Source: Clavelina lepadiformis (taxonomy: Eukaryota; Chordata; Ascidiacea; Aplousobranchia; Clavelinidae). From it: a stretch of DNA of 64,000 bases. Of this stretch, positions 41,748 to 60,620 are shown in pieces. The position numbers and the translations under genes are program-made. Under the pieces are notes generated by a model. That model did not search any database, was not told the DNA's origin, and worked only from the letters and a program-made list of their open reading frames with translations. The stretch is taken from positions 2,239,501 to 2,303,500 of the forward strand of contig NC_135245.1 in the NCBI RefSeq assembly GCF_947623445.1. The letters are read 5' to 3'. Each line of letters opens with the position of its first letter. Position 1 is the stretch's first letter.

Positions 41748-43506
41748 TATAATAATTGTGGTTTATTTCTGTTTCTGATACAATTCTAAATTGTAGTTTT
41801 GTCTAAAAACCATTTTAGTTGTAATGAATTTTTTTTAAAAGATTTTGTTAAACATTGTTTTTACTCCACCTGTTAAATCTGACGTAATCAGGATATCCAG
41901 TGACGTTTCGTTAATTAAGTCGGTAAATCTTGAGCGCTCTCTTGTGGCAAGAAGTAAATTCTAAATCACTTATATTGCTAAATAGCACTTAAGTATACGT
42001 TCAGGTATCTTTGCGCGTTTGAAGTATTTGAAAATCTGCTACAAAATCTAAAACGTAAGCAATGGATTTAGTTGATTCAATCATGGCTATTGTGCTGCAC
42101 GTGTCTAAATTAGAAATGTTTGTGGGTATTAAATATACTTGGTAGGCTTCCACAAATCGTGTGAGATTATTTAAATTTCCAAAATACCTTCAATACCCAT
42201 AGCATTCCATACGCGCTCGAAGATAAAAAAGAAAAAATTATTTTAATAATTGAAAATTCTAAAATTTTTCAATATTTTTTTACCCATACAAAAAGATAAA
42301 CTTTAACGGAAATTTACCTCTCCACAGAGCCCAAGCTAAACAATAAGCAGCAACTTATTGCGCGGCTACAAAATTGCTAAACAGTCTCAAACTGAACCTT
42401 ACGCGAGCTCTGCTGAACGTTCGGAGCTCTAGCCTTCAGTATACTGAAACGATTATAAGCCACCTTCTAAACACATTCGATCTGGTTTCATACGCTACGT
42501 CAGCGCCGTATTAAGTATCTTTTTCTTCAAATAAAGCTCCTCACTGTTATAGCGCGACTCTTATATCCTCGATTATATGATATTACTGTTAAGTGAGGTT
42601 TTTTTTCTGGAAACAGCCATTGTGAATATTGCTGAATTGTTACGTAGCCTTTAGTAAGCACAACGCTTAGCTCTCTGGCATGCGTGAATGAGTTGAGATG
42701 TGTATCCACTGCCCGTATGCTACTGTCCAATAATTATCCAACTATGCAAAATTACCGTAAACGTTTTATTTGTATGTTTAATTCTATACGTAAATTAAAA
42801 CTTGAAACTGAAGTTATTGTTCGTTTGCTTAGTACAGTCCAAAGGAGAATTAATTAGAGTCAGTGACTCAACTCGAGTCACTTTATGCAACTACTTGACT
42901 TGATTCAAACCTCAATTTATTATATTGCACATAGGACTTGACTTGACTCGAATTACTTCTCGTTGATTAGGATTCAGCATTAAAGTAAAAACCTTTTTTT
43001 TCTTCAAAACACGTCAAAATAGAATAAACGAAATTTTCGTCTGCATACGTGCCTGAAACAGTAAAACTAAGCACCTTGGCAAAATCTTCATACCATCAAT
43101 CCTCAAATGTTTCTTGTTGAAATAAACGGTATTTTGGCGTTTGATATGGCTTGGTTTTAAATGTGAAGTGGCTTCATTTGACTCGAGTCTTGTTTACCAA
43201 ATGACTCGACAAAATCCGAGTCACTTCTTTCAAAAAACTTGGCTTGACTTTCGACTCGAGTTTGACGACTTGGTTACACAGTCACGCAAGCTTTAAAGTT
43301 GAAAGTGTCAGCACAACATTCATTAAAATAGCGATTTGGAATAATATAATAGATTGATTTCATTGTTGCTTTTGCGATGTAAAAACGTCTTTACCATAAG
43401 ATATCGAAAAACAACAGAAACTTTTGTGAGACTTTTAACTTCAAGGACAAATACTGTATAGTCTGAGGCCTCAGTCTGCGTCAATTTATTTTCAATTGAA
43501 TGGTTG
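41748..43506. other. Spacer between actin 2 and the actin relic
   Basis: Contains the actin 2 upstream region and a candidate MITE (42,857-43,283). No gene recognised elsewhere. Confidence 0.4.
42857..43283. mobile_element. Candidate non-autonomous DNA transposon (MITE) with GACTCGAGTC-rich ends
   Basis: Both ends are dense in the palindrome-like ACTCGAGTC and in GACTTGACTTG repeats arranged as imperfect inverted repeats (left CAGTGACTCAACTCGAGTC; right, on the other strand, GTCGTCAAACTCGAGTC). About 427 bp, no coding capacity. No clean target duplication found, so the boundaries and class are uncertain. Confidence 0.35.
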
Positions 43507-43858
43507 AAAATGTCTTCGATGGACAATGGACGGATATCTTTCGTTGTATGCGTCTTTAGAAATCCAATATGGAAATGTTGGAAAGGGAAACGAGGATGGA
43601 TCTTCCAATTTAGACGGCGTGTTTTCGTTCTTGAGAGTCAACGACCTTAAACTTTATGGTCGGTGGTGCAAAGGCAGTAATCTCTTTTAGAATGCCATCG
43701 GAATATCTTTTAATTTTATTGAAAGTTTAACGTATGAGATAATTTCATTACAAGGAAAACTGACACCAAGAATTTAATCAAATGAATGCGTCTCTCTGAA
43801 GGAAATGGAAATCGCCAAGCAAACAAGATTGAACCGCCGTTGAGCACCACCGTTTGTA
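43507..43858 (-). pseudogene. Decayed actin fragment (parts of exons 6 and 5), array unit 0
   Basis: 43,507-43,702 still aligns with actin exon 6, including a relic of the SIVHRKCF end, but has in-frame stops and length changes. 43,813-43,858 matches the last codons of exon 5 (relic of [13 protein letters not shown]). Similarity then jumps directly at about 43,859 to sequence that in intact units lies about 840 bp upstream of the actin start codon, so exons 1-4, most of exon 5 and the proximal promoter were deleted. The oldest-looking copy in the window. Confidence 0.75.
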
Positions 43859-44293
43859 TGTTTATTCTTAACTATTTCTATCACGTGATTTGGCACCCCA
43901 GTTAAATATAAAGATCGTGCGCTTCTTGGAAGGGTTTGCTAGTCGGTGTCTGGCTGTGAGCGATTAAATGTGGCGTTTCAAAGACCATCAGTTTGTTTTA
44001 TTAGCGTGATAACGCTACACAGTGTTTAGTTACTCGCAATTAAGTGTGTTGCGGTTCATCATAAACGTGAAATTAAACCTGGCTACATGAACGAGAAAAG
44101 TGGTCCAGCTTTGATCACACCGAAACCGTTGTCTGTCACTATTGGCTGGAAATCGTCACTCATAACCATCAACAAGTGGGATGCATTGTGTTATGATTTT
44201 CAAACAAACTTCGGTATTTCGCTTGTAAAAACGCCTGTTAAAATGTATACTATAGTGATAATTAATTGGTATAGTAGATAGTGTTTAAAAATC
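43859..44293. repeat. Distal flank of actin array unit 0
   Basis: Homologous to 50,195-50,643 and its counterparts in the later units, but more diverged. Includes a plus-strand AAATATAAAG motif and an open stretch beginning at 44,087. Ends where unrelated sequence containing the hAT element begins. Confidence 0.7.
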
Positions 44294-45425
44294 TTTGATT
44301 TCTACAGAAAACGTATGAAACAAACTCAGCAACCTACAGTATGTACTTGTCATTATCTGAACCTTTCATTTCGTTTACAAATTGCTCTGTGTCTATAAAA
44401 AAATTGCTGCAAGTTTAAAATGTCTACTTTCATTTAACCTAACTGTATACAACGTCACTATCTTTGCGATTGTGTAGCTATAAGTACCATTATATAGAAG
44501 GCTTCTGGCATACACCATATAACAAATACGAACTTTAATCCTAAACGTTTTTAACGCGATCCTATCAGACAATTCCACAATAGTCATTCCATTATGACCA
44601 CACTGAATAAAAGGACTTTTGTTGACGGCAGCAAAGTGATATAGGCTCACAATCTTCACAAAGCAGACCACTTCTGCCAGATTTAATAAGAAAATTCACA
44701 AGAAATAACATTTCAGCAAGTTACTCAAAAATGTCTTTGGTGTTAGACTCTTTTTACTTCACGCAACAAGTTGGAATTTTAACAACCACACCACTGGCAA
44801 AAATTTTCAATCTGCAAGTTCACAATAGATTATATCTTAGAGTAGACTATTCTTAGAAGGAAAATGAAACAGAATTATTATTGCCATTTTACAAATGCAG
44901 AAAATTGATGAAGTTCACCAGAAAGCGTGATTAAATCAAGGAAGTAAATAAAAAAAATTGTTTTATTTTTAGTGAAACTGTAAACTGAAACTGTAAAACT
45001 TGGTCATTGCCAACATGAAAAAATAAAAGCAATCTCGAACTCACACCACCCAGACACGTTGACTATATGCTTGCGCAATTGAAATATGCCAAACAGAAAG
45101 ACGCTAATTACTACTAGAGAGAGTTGTACGCGTTCTTAGAAAACACAAATGCCCAAGGAAGCAAACAAAATTTACGAAAACAAACACGGTTATATAACAC
45201 AAGTCGTTTCAAAACTTAAATGAATAATACCAATACACAGTACATTATGGTCCAAAATTTACAAATTACAAAGATTCACAAAATTTACATCTACGTCATC
45301 AGTCTGTCACAAGCAAAATGACTTCATGAGATTCTGATGTTTTAGGTTTTCGTTTTGCTGTTTATTTGGAACTAAATGTTTTAAATAATATGAATTTGCC
45401 TGCATTTTCTCATGCGACTAGAGTC
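44294..45425. other. Unique sequence interrupting the actin array
   Basis: AT-rich, with no similarity to the array units and no recognised gene. Together with the hAT element and 46,596-46,857 it separates unit 0 from unit 1. Confidence 0.4.
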
Positions 45426-45636
45426 CAGTGTGTTTCTCAACCTTTTTAGCCCACGGACTATTTCCCATTAGCATAAGTATTCGCGAACTCAGGTAATAAG
45501 AATAAAAAATAAGTTAGTTCAACACTTAAACAGTAACACAACACAAAAAAAAGCAGAAGCAGTTTTTTTATTGGGCACATTTGCAATGTAAATCTCAATT
45601 AGAACCTTGAAAATTACGACCTTTGCTCAACCTGTC

Positions 45637-46245
45637 TCAGTGAGAACCTTGTCCCTGAACTTGTTTCACAAGTTTGTCGGAATCAGGAATTATAGTCGTC
45701 AACGCACATCTGATATCGTCTTCTGGTTAAAGTTCATTCCGGTACTTGGTTTTAACCATAGCCAATGTTGAAAATCCAGCTTCACGCAAGTACATGTTAC
45801 GTTGTTTTACGCTTGATTTGCATTCGCATGCAGTCTTGTCTGCCTTCGCATGGAAGCGCGACTTGTCGATTTCTCGAGCAATTATCCAAGCAACAGAGAA
45901 AGAAGCGCGCACTGCTTTGTTGTGAGAGTAAACTAATCTTCCCCAAGCGGTTGGGTGATCAAAGCGACTTCTCTTTACCTGATATTCTTTTTCTTTAAAC
46001 ACATCAAGAGGCTTGTTGACGAATTTTTCTATTTTCGGTTTCGAATTTTTCGAATTTTTCGAATTTTTCGGTTTCGAATTTTTCGGTTTGCTTCTAGGTG
46101 TCCACGAAGTTTTGCTTCAGCTGTGTGCTAAGACTTTTAAGCACAACACACACTGTGGCCTAACTTCACCATTTACCTCGACCGAAGTAAATCCAAGCGT
46201 CAATTAATCATCATTATATGCAAACACCTGCTTTCGTTTTGCCAT
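45637..46245 (-). pseudogene. hAT/ZBED-type transposase remnant
   Basis: The 5' end begins MAKRKQVFAYNDD, followed after a stop by a BED-finger relic (FTSVEVNGEVRPQCVLCLK, with the Cys-x2-Cys pair). The 3' end has the conserved hAT C-terminal segment EAGFSTLAMVKTKYRN and, after another stop, DIRCALTTIIPDSDKLV and QGQGSH. The dimerisation/catalytic middle is missing. Residue patterns are those of ZBED-type domesticated and mobile hAT transposases. Not functional. Confidence 0.75.
46026..46090. repeat. Short tandem repeat, TTTCGAATT/TTTCGG units
   Basis: About six imperfect copies of a 9-12 base unit built on GAATTTTTCG, inside the hAT remnant between its two coding relics. Confidence 0.7.
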
Positions 46246-47681
46246 GACTAGATATTACATTAAGTTTTAAAATATTTTAACTTTTCGCCACCAACAATGC
46301 CTAATCTGGCTTCCTATGCACAGACATTTGCGAGCATAACCTGGTGTGACGTGCGCAGGTGAAATCGCATTGCGGGAGATGGAAAGAAACAAAAAAGGCG
46401 CTGACACTTGGGAACTCTTTTTAAAAGGAGAAAAAAGTATCTCTTGCGACCTCTACTTTTTGAGGCGAAAAGCCGTCGCGAAAATTATGACCTATGCCTA
46501 ATTTAATTATAGACAGTAAATTAATGGGCTTGCGGACTCACAAAAATCTTACGCGGACTCAAATGAGTCCGTGGACTCGGGGTTGAGAAACACTGGACTA
46601 GACCATTGTAGAAAGCGATAGAATTTCACATGTTTTTGCCATCTTTTCTATATCAAGGCTATAAATTATAAGAAGTTTTCGTAGAAAACTATCAGAACAA
46701 ATAACAATTACCTATCGAACTTATTGAAATATCAAATATCTTTCCAACAATCTATTGAATGTCCAAGCTACATTAATACATAAATATGATCATATTGTAA
46801 CTTTACAAAGCAACACCGGTTTTTATTTGATTATCGGTCGTGTGTTAACTGTTTAATATTGCTTTTTCTTTTTTTACTTCTATGTCGAGCTATAGACATA
46901 TACTTTAGTTTTGGACGTTGTTTAAGGTGTTTTTTTATTACAGCAAATGTTCATGCACCTTAATAGCCTCTATTTGAAAACACTAACTGCACAACGTAGT
47001 GCAACGTTATACTCGATCGTAATTGAAACGTTTGCTTTCTGGCAAACATCATAAATCTAAGAACAGTTCAAAGTATGAATCTTATTTTGCTTAGAGCAAA
47101 TGCAAAATTGAAACGAACCATGTGAATGGTTAAAAAAGGTGATTTGTAAAGACATTTTGCTGTGACGTTGCTTTACAGCTACAATTCTACGTCACTTTTA
47201 CAAGTTTATAGCCGGTAGTGAAATGCAGGCAGGTTGTTTCAATCTTAACAGTTTTCCTTTTCTGAAATTTTCAAAATTCGGGGCGAAATTTTTGACTTTG
47301 ACCAGATTCTTAGACGCACAAACTGTTGACGTCATCAAAGAAATGAATTGTTTAAATGGAACGAAATTCATAACTTTATAAAAAATACAACAAACAAAAC
47401 TTCCATCCTATTTCAAATTAACCATAATTTGCTTTGAAGGAAATATGGCGCAACACAAATACAGAAGAAAAAATCCCCAGAAGAGAAAAATTTCGTGTTG
47501 ATGAGTATGTATTGCCAGGCGAAGCAGACGGTGCCCTTTGCAGTAAATATACCGAGCTCTTCTCGCCAATTTCACTTAGGATAATTATAATTCATAGGAC
47601 CGTGTGTAACTTCTTTTAGCGGCAATTACCGATTACAAATGATGCCCAGTAGTAACAGGTTAGTATAAACTGACATATGCT

Positions 47682-47687
47682 TTTATT
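47682..47687 (-). promoter_or_regulatory. Poly(A) signal of actin 3
   Basis: AATAAA on the minus strand, about 125 bp past the stop; conserved in all four units. Confidence 0.65.
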
Positions 47688-47810
47688 GATGGAGTATAAT
47701 TAAAATCCATATACAAAGGAAAGATTTCATAAAACCATGCAAAATAAGAACGCAAATATTTCGATGCTCCATGGTAAACTTGTAGAGAATGGATGGTAAC
47801 AGTATCGCAC

Positions 47811-49368
<1,558 letters not shown>

Positions 49369-49679
49369 TCAAAAACCTTTATCAGATACGTTTTCAACAA
49401 GAGCAAGGGCTTAAGTAACTATTCTGTCTGCGGTTCAGAAAAACATTTTTATGTTAACGGTTTGTGAGTTGAACATTCATTCGATTTTGTTTACATTTGT
49501 ACAACGAGTCTTCATCCTGTAGAACAAAAACTTTGTCAACGAAATGTTTTTCTAAGTGAGCTTAGCTCTGATTAACCTTTTTACTCGGGTGTTTATACGG
49601 AATGCGACCAAAGAATACGGTAAACCGCTCCGACCTTGCCAATCTCCAAACTGCGCGCTTACATTGCATTGCTGGTGCA

Positions 49680-49692
49680 GATATATAATAAG
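49680..49692 (-). promoter_or_regulatory. Candidate TATA region of actin 3
   Basis: TTATTATATATCT on the minus strand, repeated at about 53,484, 57,284 and 60,932. It is the best TATA-like sequence upstream of the start codon, but the 325-bp distance implies a long or spliced 5' UTR that I cannot confirm. Confidence 0.3.
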
Positions 49693-50230
49693 CTTATTTA
49701 CGCCTAGATAGGTATAAATGTATTAATTTTTGACGTTTCAAATTACAGTTTCTGGCTTCGTAGAACATTACAAAGCAGTAAGGAAACGCATCATACTTCT
49801 CTTTAACATGTGACTCTTTACGTGGAGAAAATGTCTAATTTTCATACAGTGCATCACCCGTAGATACGATGTTTTGCGTAATAAGTCTGGATGGAAAGAC
49901 GGCAAGTAACAAGTCAAAATGTAATAAAAGAATTTTTTGTCTGTAAATACGCATGGAACAGTAAAACGAAGCAACTTGGTAAAACCTTCATACCTTCAAC
50001 CTTCAAATGTTTCTTGTTGACATAAACGGTATTTTTACATTTTGGAAACAAACCCAAGGCTGGTCAACACCGAAAATGGAGGGTCAGGTGACACGTGTGT
50101 TATGTACTTTGTTCCTCACGTGTTGCGTAGTTGCTTATCATCGTGTTTTCGTTTGAAGCGTTTTTACCAATTAGCAGCTTTTGCGTGTTTGTTCTTAGCT
50201 ATTTTACTCACGTGATTTGTCACCCTCTTT

Positions 50231-50240
50231 AAATATAAAG
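50231..50240 (+). promoter_or_regulatory. Conserved plus-strand AAATATAAAG motif in the distal flank
   Basis: AAATATAAAG is kept in units 0-3 (also about 43,904-43,913, 54,035-54,044, 57,834-57,843). It could be the core promoter of a plus-strand transcript or a relic of a gene captured by the duplication. Confidence 0.3.
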
Positions 50241-51247
50241 GTCGTGCGCTTTTTAGACGGTTTTTTTAGCCGGTGTCTGGCTGTGAGCGATTAAGTGTGG
50301 CTTTTCAAAGACCATCGGTTTGTTTTATTAGCGTGATAATGTTACACTGTATATAGTTACTCGCAGTTAAGAGTGTTACGGTTCACCGTAAACGTGAAAT
50401 TAAGCCTGGCTACATGTACGAGAAAAGTTTCGTTACACTTGGTCCATCTTCACCGGCAAACCAGTTTTGATCACACCGAAACTATTGTCTGTCACTATTG
50501 GCTGGAAATCGTCACTCATAACCTTCAACAAGTGGGATGCACTGTGTTATGATTTTCAAACAAACTTCGGTATTTCGCTTGTAAAAACGCCAGTTAAAAT
50601 GTATACTATAGTGATGATTGGTATAGTATGTAGTGTTTAAAAATGTAGCTTTTTTAAATTGCTTTTTCTTTTTTTACTTCTATGTCGAGCTATAGACATA
50701 TACTTTAGTTTTGGACGTTGTTTAAGGTGTTTTTTTATTACAGCAAATGTTCATGCACCTTAATAGCCTCTATTTGAAAACACTAACTGCACAACGTAGT
50801 GCAACGTTATAATCGATCGTAATTTGAAACGTTTGCTTTCTGGCAAACATCATAAAACTAAGAACAGTTGAAAGTATGAATCTTATTTTGCTTAGAGCAA
50901 ATGCAAAATTGAAACGAACCAAGTGAATGGTTAAAACAATAGCTGATTTGTAAAGACATTTTGCTGTGACGTTGCTTTACAGCTACAATTCTACGTCACT
51001 TTTACAAGTTTATAGCCGGTAATGAAATGCAGGCAGGTTGTTTCAATCTTAACAGTTTTCCTTTTCTGAAATCTTCAAAATTCGGGTCGAAATTTTTGAC
51101 TTTGACCAGATTCTTAGACGCACAAACTGTTGACGTCATCAAAGAAATGAATTGTTTAAATGGAACGAAATTCATAACTTCACAAAAAATACAACAAAAA
51201 AACTTCCATCCTATTTCAATTTGACGATAATTTGTTTTGAAGGAAAT

Positions 51248-51424
51248 ATGGCGCAACACATATATACAGAAGAAAAATTCCCCAGAAGAGACAAAATTCG
51301 TGTTGATGAGTTTGTATTGCCAGACGAAGCAGACGGTGCCCTTTGCAGTAAATATGCCGAGCGCTTTTCGTTAATTTCAATAAGGATAATTATAATTCAT
51401 AGGACCGTGTGTAACTTCTTTTAG
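51248..51424 (+). other. Small open frame in the array spacer, best preserved in unit 2
   Basis: Starts MAQHIYTEEKFPRRDK and runs 58 codons. In units 1, 3 and 4 the same Met is followed by a 2-base length change that closes the frame after about 16 codons, while the distal part stays open in another frame. No family recognised. Looks like the first exon of a gene copied into the unit, now without constraint; existence of a product is doubtful. Confidence 0.3.
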
Positions 51425-51486
51425 CGGCAATTACCGATTACAAATGATGCCCAGTAGTAACAGGTTAGTATAAACTGACATATGCT

Positions 51487-51492
51487 TTTATT
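51487..51492 (-). promoter_or_regulatory. Poly(A) signal of actin 4
   Basis: AATAAA on the minus strand about 124 bp past the stop. Confidence 0.65.
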
Positions 51493-51615
51493 GATGGAGT
51501 ATAATTAAAATCCATATACAAAGGAAAGATTTCATAAAACCATGCAAAATAAGAACGCAAATATTTCGATGCTCGATGGTAAATTTGTAGAGAATGGATG
51601 GTAACAGTATCGCAC

Positions 51616-53172
<1,557 letters not shown>

Positions 53173-54216
53173 TCAAAAACCTTTATCAGATACGTTTTCA
53201 ACAAGAGCAAGGGCTTAAGTAACTATTCTGTCTGCGGTTCAGAAAAACATTTTTATGTTAACGGTTTGTGAGTTGAACATTCATTCGATTTTGTTTACAT
53301 TTGTACAACGAGTCTTCATCCTGTAGAACAAAAACTTTGTCAACGAAATGTTTTTCTAAGTGAGCTTAGCTCTGATTAACCTTTTTACTCCGGTGTTTAT
53401 ACGGAATGCAACCAAAGAATACGGTAAACCGCTCCGACCTTGCCAATCGCCAAACTGCGCGCTTACATTGCATTGCTGGTGCAGATATATAATAAGCTTT
53501 TTTACGCCTAGATAGGTATAAATGTATTAATTTTTGACGTTTCAAATTACAGTTTCTGGCTTCGTAGAACATTACAAAGCAGTAAGGAAACGCATCATAC
53601 TTCTCTTTAACATGTGACTCTTTACGTAGAGAAAATGTCTAATTTTCATACAGTGCATCACCCGTAGATACGATGTTTTGCGTAATAAGTCTGGATTGAA
53701 AGACGGCAAGTAACAAGTCAAAATGTAATAAAAGAATTTTTTGTCTGTAAATACGCATGGAACAGTAAAACGAAGCAACTTGGTAAAACCTTCATACCTT
53801 CTACCTTCAAATGTTTCTTGTTGACATAAACGGTATTTTTACATTTTGGAAACAAACCCAAGGCTGGTCAACACCGAAAATGGAGGGTCAGGTGACACGT
53901 GTGTTATGTACTTTGTTCCTCACGTGTTGCGTAGTTGCTTATCATCGTGTTTTCGTTTGAAGCGTTTTTACCAATGAGCACTTTTTGCATGTTTGTTCTT
54001 AGCTATTTTAATCACATGATTTGGCACCCTCGTTAAATATAAAGTTTGTGCGCTTTTTGGAGGTTTTTTTAGCCGGTGTCTGGCTGTGAGCGATTAAATG
54101 TGGCTTTTCAAAGACCATCGGTTTGTTTTATTAGCGTGATAATGTTACACTGTATATAGTTACTCGCAGTTAAGAGTGTTACGGTTCACCGTAAACGTAA
54201 AATTAAGCCTGGTTAC

Positions 54217-54444
54217 ATGTACGAGAAAAGTTTCGTTACACTTGGTCCATCTTCACCGGCAAAACCAGCTTTGATCACACCGAAACTATTGTCTGTCACT
54301 ATTGGCTGGAAATTGTCACTCATAACCTTCAACAAGTGGGATGCACTGTGTTATGATTTTCAAAAAAACTTCGGTATTTCGCTTGTAAAAACGCCAGTTA
54401 AAATGTATACTATAGTGATGACTGGTATAGTATGTAGTGTTTAA
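54217..54444 (+). other. Open frame in the distal flank, faintly fibronectin III-like
   Basis: Starts MYEKSFVTLGPSSPAKPA and includes SVTIGWK; the pattern P-x2-P, then S-x-T-x2-W is reminiscent of the first strands of a fibronectin type III domain. The matching frame is open in unit 0 (44,087-44,281) but broken by a one-base deletion in units 1 and 3 (about 50,460 and 58,065). Not under clear constraint; probably a gene fragment carried along by the duplications. Confidence 0.25.
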
Positions 54445-55288
54445 AAATGTAGCTTTTTTAAATTGCTTTTTCTTTTTTTACTTCTATGTCGAGCTATAGA
54501 CAAATACCTTAGTTTTGGACGTTGTTTAAGGTGTTTTTTTTATTACAGCAAATGTTCATGCACCTTAATAGCCTCTATTTGAAAACACTAACTGCACAAC
54601 GTAGTGCAACGTTATACTCGATCGAAATTGAAACGTTTGCTTTCTGGCAAACATCATAAATCTAAGAACAGTTGAAAGTATGAATCTTATTTTGCTTAGA
54701 GCAAATGCAAAATTGAAACGAACCAAGTGAATGGTTAAAACAAAAGGTGATTTGTAAAGACATTTTGCTGTGACGTTGCTTTACAGCTACATTCTACGTC
54801 ACTTTTACAAGTTTATAGCCTGTAATGAAATGCAGGCAGGTTGTTTCAATCTTAACACTTTTTCTTTTCTGAAATTTTCAAAATTCGGGGCGAAATTTTT
54901 GACTTTGACCAGATTCTTAGACACACAAACAGTTCACGTCATCAAAGAAATGAATTGTTTAAATGGAACGAAATTCATAACTTTATAAAAAATACAACAA
55001 ACAAAACTTCCATCCTATTTCAAATTAACCATAATTTGCTTTGAAGGAAATATGGCGCAACACAAATACAGAAGAAAAAATCCCCAGAAGAGAAAAATTT
55101 CGTGTTAATGAGTATGTATTGCCAGGCGAAGCAGACGGTGCCCTTTGCAGTAAATATACCGAGCGCTTCTCGCCAATTTCACTTAGGATAATTATAATTC
55201 ATAGGACCGTGTGTAACTTCTTTTAGCGGCAATTACCGATTACAAATGATGCCCAGTAGTAACAGGTTAGTATAAACTGACATATGCT

Positions 55289-55294
55289 TTTATT
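55289..55294 (-). promoter_or_regulatory. Poly(A) signal of actin 5
   Basis: AATAAA on the minus strand, same relative place as in the other units. Confidence 0.6.
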
Positions 55295-55417
55295 GATGGA
55301 GTATAATTAAAATCCATATACAAAGGAAAGATTTCATAAAACCATGCAAAATAAGAACGCAAATATTTCGATGCTCGATGGTAAATTTGTAGAGAATGGA
55401 TGGTAACAGTATCGCAC

Positions 55418-56977
<1,560 letters not shown>

Positions 56978-59086
56978 TCAAACACCTTTATCAGATACGT
57001 TTTTAACAAGGGCTTAAGTAGCTATTCTGTCTGCGGTTCAGAAAATCATTTTTTATGTTAATGATTTATGGGTTGAACATTCATTCGATTTTGCTTCATT
57101 TGAACAACGAGTTTTCATCCTGTAGAACAAAAACTTTGTCAACGAAATGGTGTTCTAAGTGAGCTTAGCTCTGATTAACCTTTTTAATCCGGTGGTTATA
57201 CGGGCTGCAACCAAGGAATATGGTAAACCGTCCCAACCTTGCCAATCTCCAAACTACGCACTTACATTGCATTGCTGCTGCAGATATATAATAAGCTTAT
57301 TTACGCCTAGATAGGTATAAATGTATTAATTTTTGACGTTTCAAATTACAGTTTCTGGCTTCGTAACACCTTACAAAGCAGTAAGGAAACGCATCATACT
57401 TCTCTTTATCATGTGACTCTTTACGTGGAGAAAATGTTGCATTTTCATACAGGGTATCACACGTGGAAACGATGTTTTGCGTACTAAATCTGGATGGAAA
57501 GATGGCAAGAAACAAGTCAAAATGTAATAAAAGAATTTTTTGTCTGTAAATACGCATGGAACAGTAAAACGAAGCAACTTGGTAAAACCTTCATACCTTC
57601 AACCTTCAAATGTTTCTTGTTGACATAAACGGTATTTTTACATTTTGGAAACAAACCCAAGGCTGGTCAACACCGAAAATGGAGGGTCAGGTGACACTTG
57701 TGTTATGTACTTTGTTCCTCACGTGTTGCGTAGTTGCTTATCATCGTGTTTTCGTTTGAAGCGTTTTTACCAATTAGCAGCTTTTGCGTGTTTGTTCTTA
57801 GCTATTTTACTCACGTGATTTGTCACCCTCGTTAAATATAAAGGTCGTGCGCTTTTAAGACGGTTTTTTTAGCCGGTGTCTGGCTGTGAGCGATTAAGTG
57901 TGGCTTTTCAAAGACCATCGGTTTGTTTTATTAGCGTGATAATGTTACACTGTATATAGTTACTCGCAGTTAAGAGTGTTACGGTTCACCGTAAACGTGA
58001 AATTAAGCCTGGCTACATGTACGAGAAAAGTTTCGTTACACTTGGTCCATCTTCACCGGCAAACCAGTTTTGATCACACCGAAACTATTGTCTGTCACTA
58101 TTGGCTGGAAATCGTCACTCATAACCTTCAACAAGTGGGATGCACTGTGTTATGATTTTCAAAAAAACTTCGGTATTTCGCTTGTAAAAACGCCAGTTAA
58201 AATGTATACTATAGTGATGACTGGTATAGTATGTAGTGTTTAAAAATGTAGCTTTTTTAAATTGCTTTTTCTTTTTTTACTTCTATGTCGAGCTATAGAC
58301 AAATACCTTAGTTTTGGACGTTGTTTAAGGTGTTTTTTTATTACAGCAAATGTTCATGCACCTTAATAGCCTCTATTTGAAAACACTAACTGCACAACGT
58401 AGTGCAACGCTATACTCGATCGAAATTGAAACGTTTGCTTTCTGGCAAACATCATAAATCTAAGAACAGTTGAAAGTATGAATCTTATTTTGCTTAGAGC
58501 AAATGCAAAATTGAAACGAACCAAGTGAATGGTTAAAACAAAAGGTGATTTGTAAAGACATTTTGCTGTGACGTTGCTTTACAGCTACATTCTACGTCAC
58601 TTTTACAAGTTTATAGCCTGTAATGAAATGCAGGCAGGTTGTTTCAATCTTAACACTTTTTCTTTTCTGAAATTTTCAAAATTCGGGGCGAAATTTTTGA
58701 CTTTGACCAGATTCTTAGACACACAAACAGTTCACGTCATCAAAGAAATGAATTGTTTAAATGGAACGAAATTCATAACTTTATAAAAAATACAACAAAC
58801 AAAACTTCCATCCTATTTCAAATTAACCATAATTTGTTTTGAAGGAAATATGGCGCAACACAAATACAGAAGAAAAAATCCCCAGAAGAGAAAAATTTCG
58901 TGTTGATGAGTATGTATTGCCAGACGAAGCAGACGGTGCCCTTTGCAGTAAATATACCGAGCTCTTCTCGCCAATTTCACTTAGGATAATTATAATTCAT
59001 AGGACCGTGTGTAACTTCTTTTAGCGGCAATTACCGATTACAAATGGTGCCCAGTAGTAACAGGTTAGTATAAACTGACATATGCT

Positions 59087-59092
59087 TTTATT
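59087..59092 (-). promoter_or_regulatory. Poly(A) signal of actin 6
   Basis: AATAAA on the minus strand, same relative place as in the other units. Confidence 0.6.
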
Positions 59093-59215
59093 GATGAAGT
59101 ATAATTAAAATCCAGATACAAAGGAAAGATTTCATAAAATCATGCAAAATAAGAACGCAAATATTTCGATGCTCCATGGTAAACTTGTAGAGAATGGATG
59201 GTAACAGTATCGCAC

Positions 59216-60620
<1,405 letters not shown>

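Larger units (their letters stand above)
45426..46595 (-). mobile_element. hAT-superfamily DNA transposon, ZBED-like, dead and internally deleted
   Basis: Terminal inverted repeats CAGTGTGTTTCTCAACC (left) and CAGTGTTTCTCAACCCC (right, complement). Flanks gactagag (45,416-45,423) and gactagac (46,596-46,603) look like a degraded 8-bp target duplication, with two extra bases at the left end. At about 1.17 kb it is far shorter than an autonomous hAT and encodes only the two ends of a transposase on the minus strand. Confidence 0.8.

Noticed and set aside
46013-46207. Plus-strand frame rich in Phe-Glu-Phe repeats
   Set aside because: A translation of the short tandem repeat inside the dead hAT element.
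49516-49662. Possible 5' UTR intron of actin 3 (GTAAGC donor, CTACAG acceptor)
   Set aside because: The donor sits where transcription should start relative to the TATA-like motif, so the model is inconsistent without cDNA.
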